DNA from: Purshia tridentata
Taxonomy: Eukaryota; Streptophyta; Magnoliopsida; Rosales; Rosaceae
NCBI GenBank assembly: GCA_003254885.1
Contig: QANT01007641.1
Span: 62,001 to 126,000, forward strand
DNA: 64,000 nucleotides
Reading direction: 5' to 3'
The notes beneath the pieces were generated by a model, which did no database searches, was not told the DNA's origin, and saw nothing but the letters and a program-made list of their open reading frames with translations. This document shows, piece after piece, positions 62,038 to 64,000 of the stretch. Position numbers and translations under genes: made by a program. Position 1 is the first letter of the stretch. The number at the start of each line of letters is the position of its first letter.

Positions 62038-62502
62038 TTTGTCACTTTCATAATAAAAGCAAAATATCTATTTGCTATACTTTATAATTCTTGCTTTGAT
62101 TATAGGCTTACAGGCCTGTTCACTAACTTGGGCTGGGTCATAACCACAAATGTGTGCCCTGAGTTCAATGACCAATTGACATATCAATTGTGTCAGATAC
62201 TCATGTCTTCGATTTTTCCTGGACTGCATTTTGACTATAAATTTATGCACAAGTCAACAAAATTTCATATCCATACATTAAAAGAACTAGCTAAGTAGCT
62301 AGTGACCACACCAAAATGAATCATGTTTGACATACAAAGAGAAACAAGTCCAAAAATAGGTGTGAATTGTGAAACTCGAATGTTTACAGCTCTACCATAA
62401 TCTGTCTGTATAATCTCAAATTCCTCATTATATACTAATGTTTACAACAAGGGAAAAATGGTTGTTAAGTATTATAACATCTGAAAGCTTCATGATAAGT
62501 TA
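62038..62502. other. Spacer between the plastid-protein promoter and the WDR5B 3' end
   Basis: No gene is seen. The stretch should contain the short promoter of the gene to its left and the 3' untranslated region of the WD40 gene, both transcribed leftward. Confidence 0.6.
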
Positions 62503-63849
<1,347 letters not shown>

Positions 63850-64000
63850 TCATTTTCTTTTTCTGAATGTATACCATGCGCATGCCCTATTCGTCTTTCA
63901 TCTTCTTTCTAATTTCTATGAATCGAATTTACAAATGGACCTCTCTCGTTTACTAACCCCACCTCCTAATACTATTTTTCATAAGAAAATACCGACTTTA

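Overview
The window is nuclear DNA of a flowering plant. Genes are split by short AT-rich introns with GT-AG borders, intergenic DNA is very AT-rich with many TA tracts, and the proteins are plant families. Protein similarity suggests a woody eudicot, possibly Rosaceae (inference only). All gene models were built by hand from reading frame, splice borders and remembered family sequences. No search was run.

Layout. 1-900: probable 5' end of a minus-strand gene running off the left edge. 4.7-7.9 kb (-): HD-ZIP IV transcription factor of the HDG11 type, 10 exons. 8-16 kb: AT-rich gene desert. 16.0-22.1 kb (-): cyclic-nucleotide-gated channel of the CNGC19/20 type, 12 exons. 25.4-26.2 kb (+): germin-like protein. 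26.9-28.1 kb (-): MAPKKK20-like kinase whose 5' frame is shifted at an (AT)n run. 31.1-32.8 kb (+): DUF1005 protein. 37.1-38.4 kb (-): acidic single-pass membrane protein of unknown function. 40.8-42.0 kb (-): cytochrome c. 43.0-43.4 kb (-): broken WNK kinase exon. 47.5-53.4 kb (+): ent-copalyl diphosphate synthase, 15 exons, the committed step to gibberellin. 56.0-58.5 kb (-) and 58.8-60.5 kb (+): head-to-head NAA20 (NatB catalytic subunit) and PRP18 splicing factor. 60.9-62.0 kb (-): predicted plastid membrane protein. 62.5-63.8 kb (-): WDR5B-type WD40 protein.

The genes do not form an obvious pathway or cluster. This is ordinary euchromatic gene order, with dense housekeeping genes on the right (56-64 kb) and sparse genes on the left. 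Three groups of features deserve attention: sequence-integrity signals (the kinase frame, and an N flanked by a 19-base duplication), small fold-back or MITE-like elements and recent tandem duplications, and regulatory features (an overlapping upstream frame at CPS, Site II plus telo-box at cytochrome c, and the shared NAA20/PRP18 promoter). I found no convincing evidence of an entirely new system.
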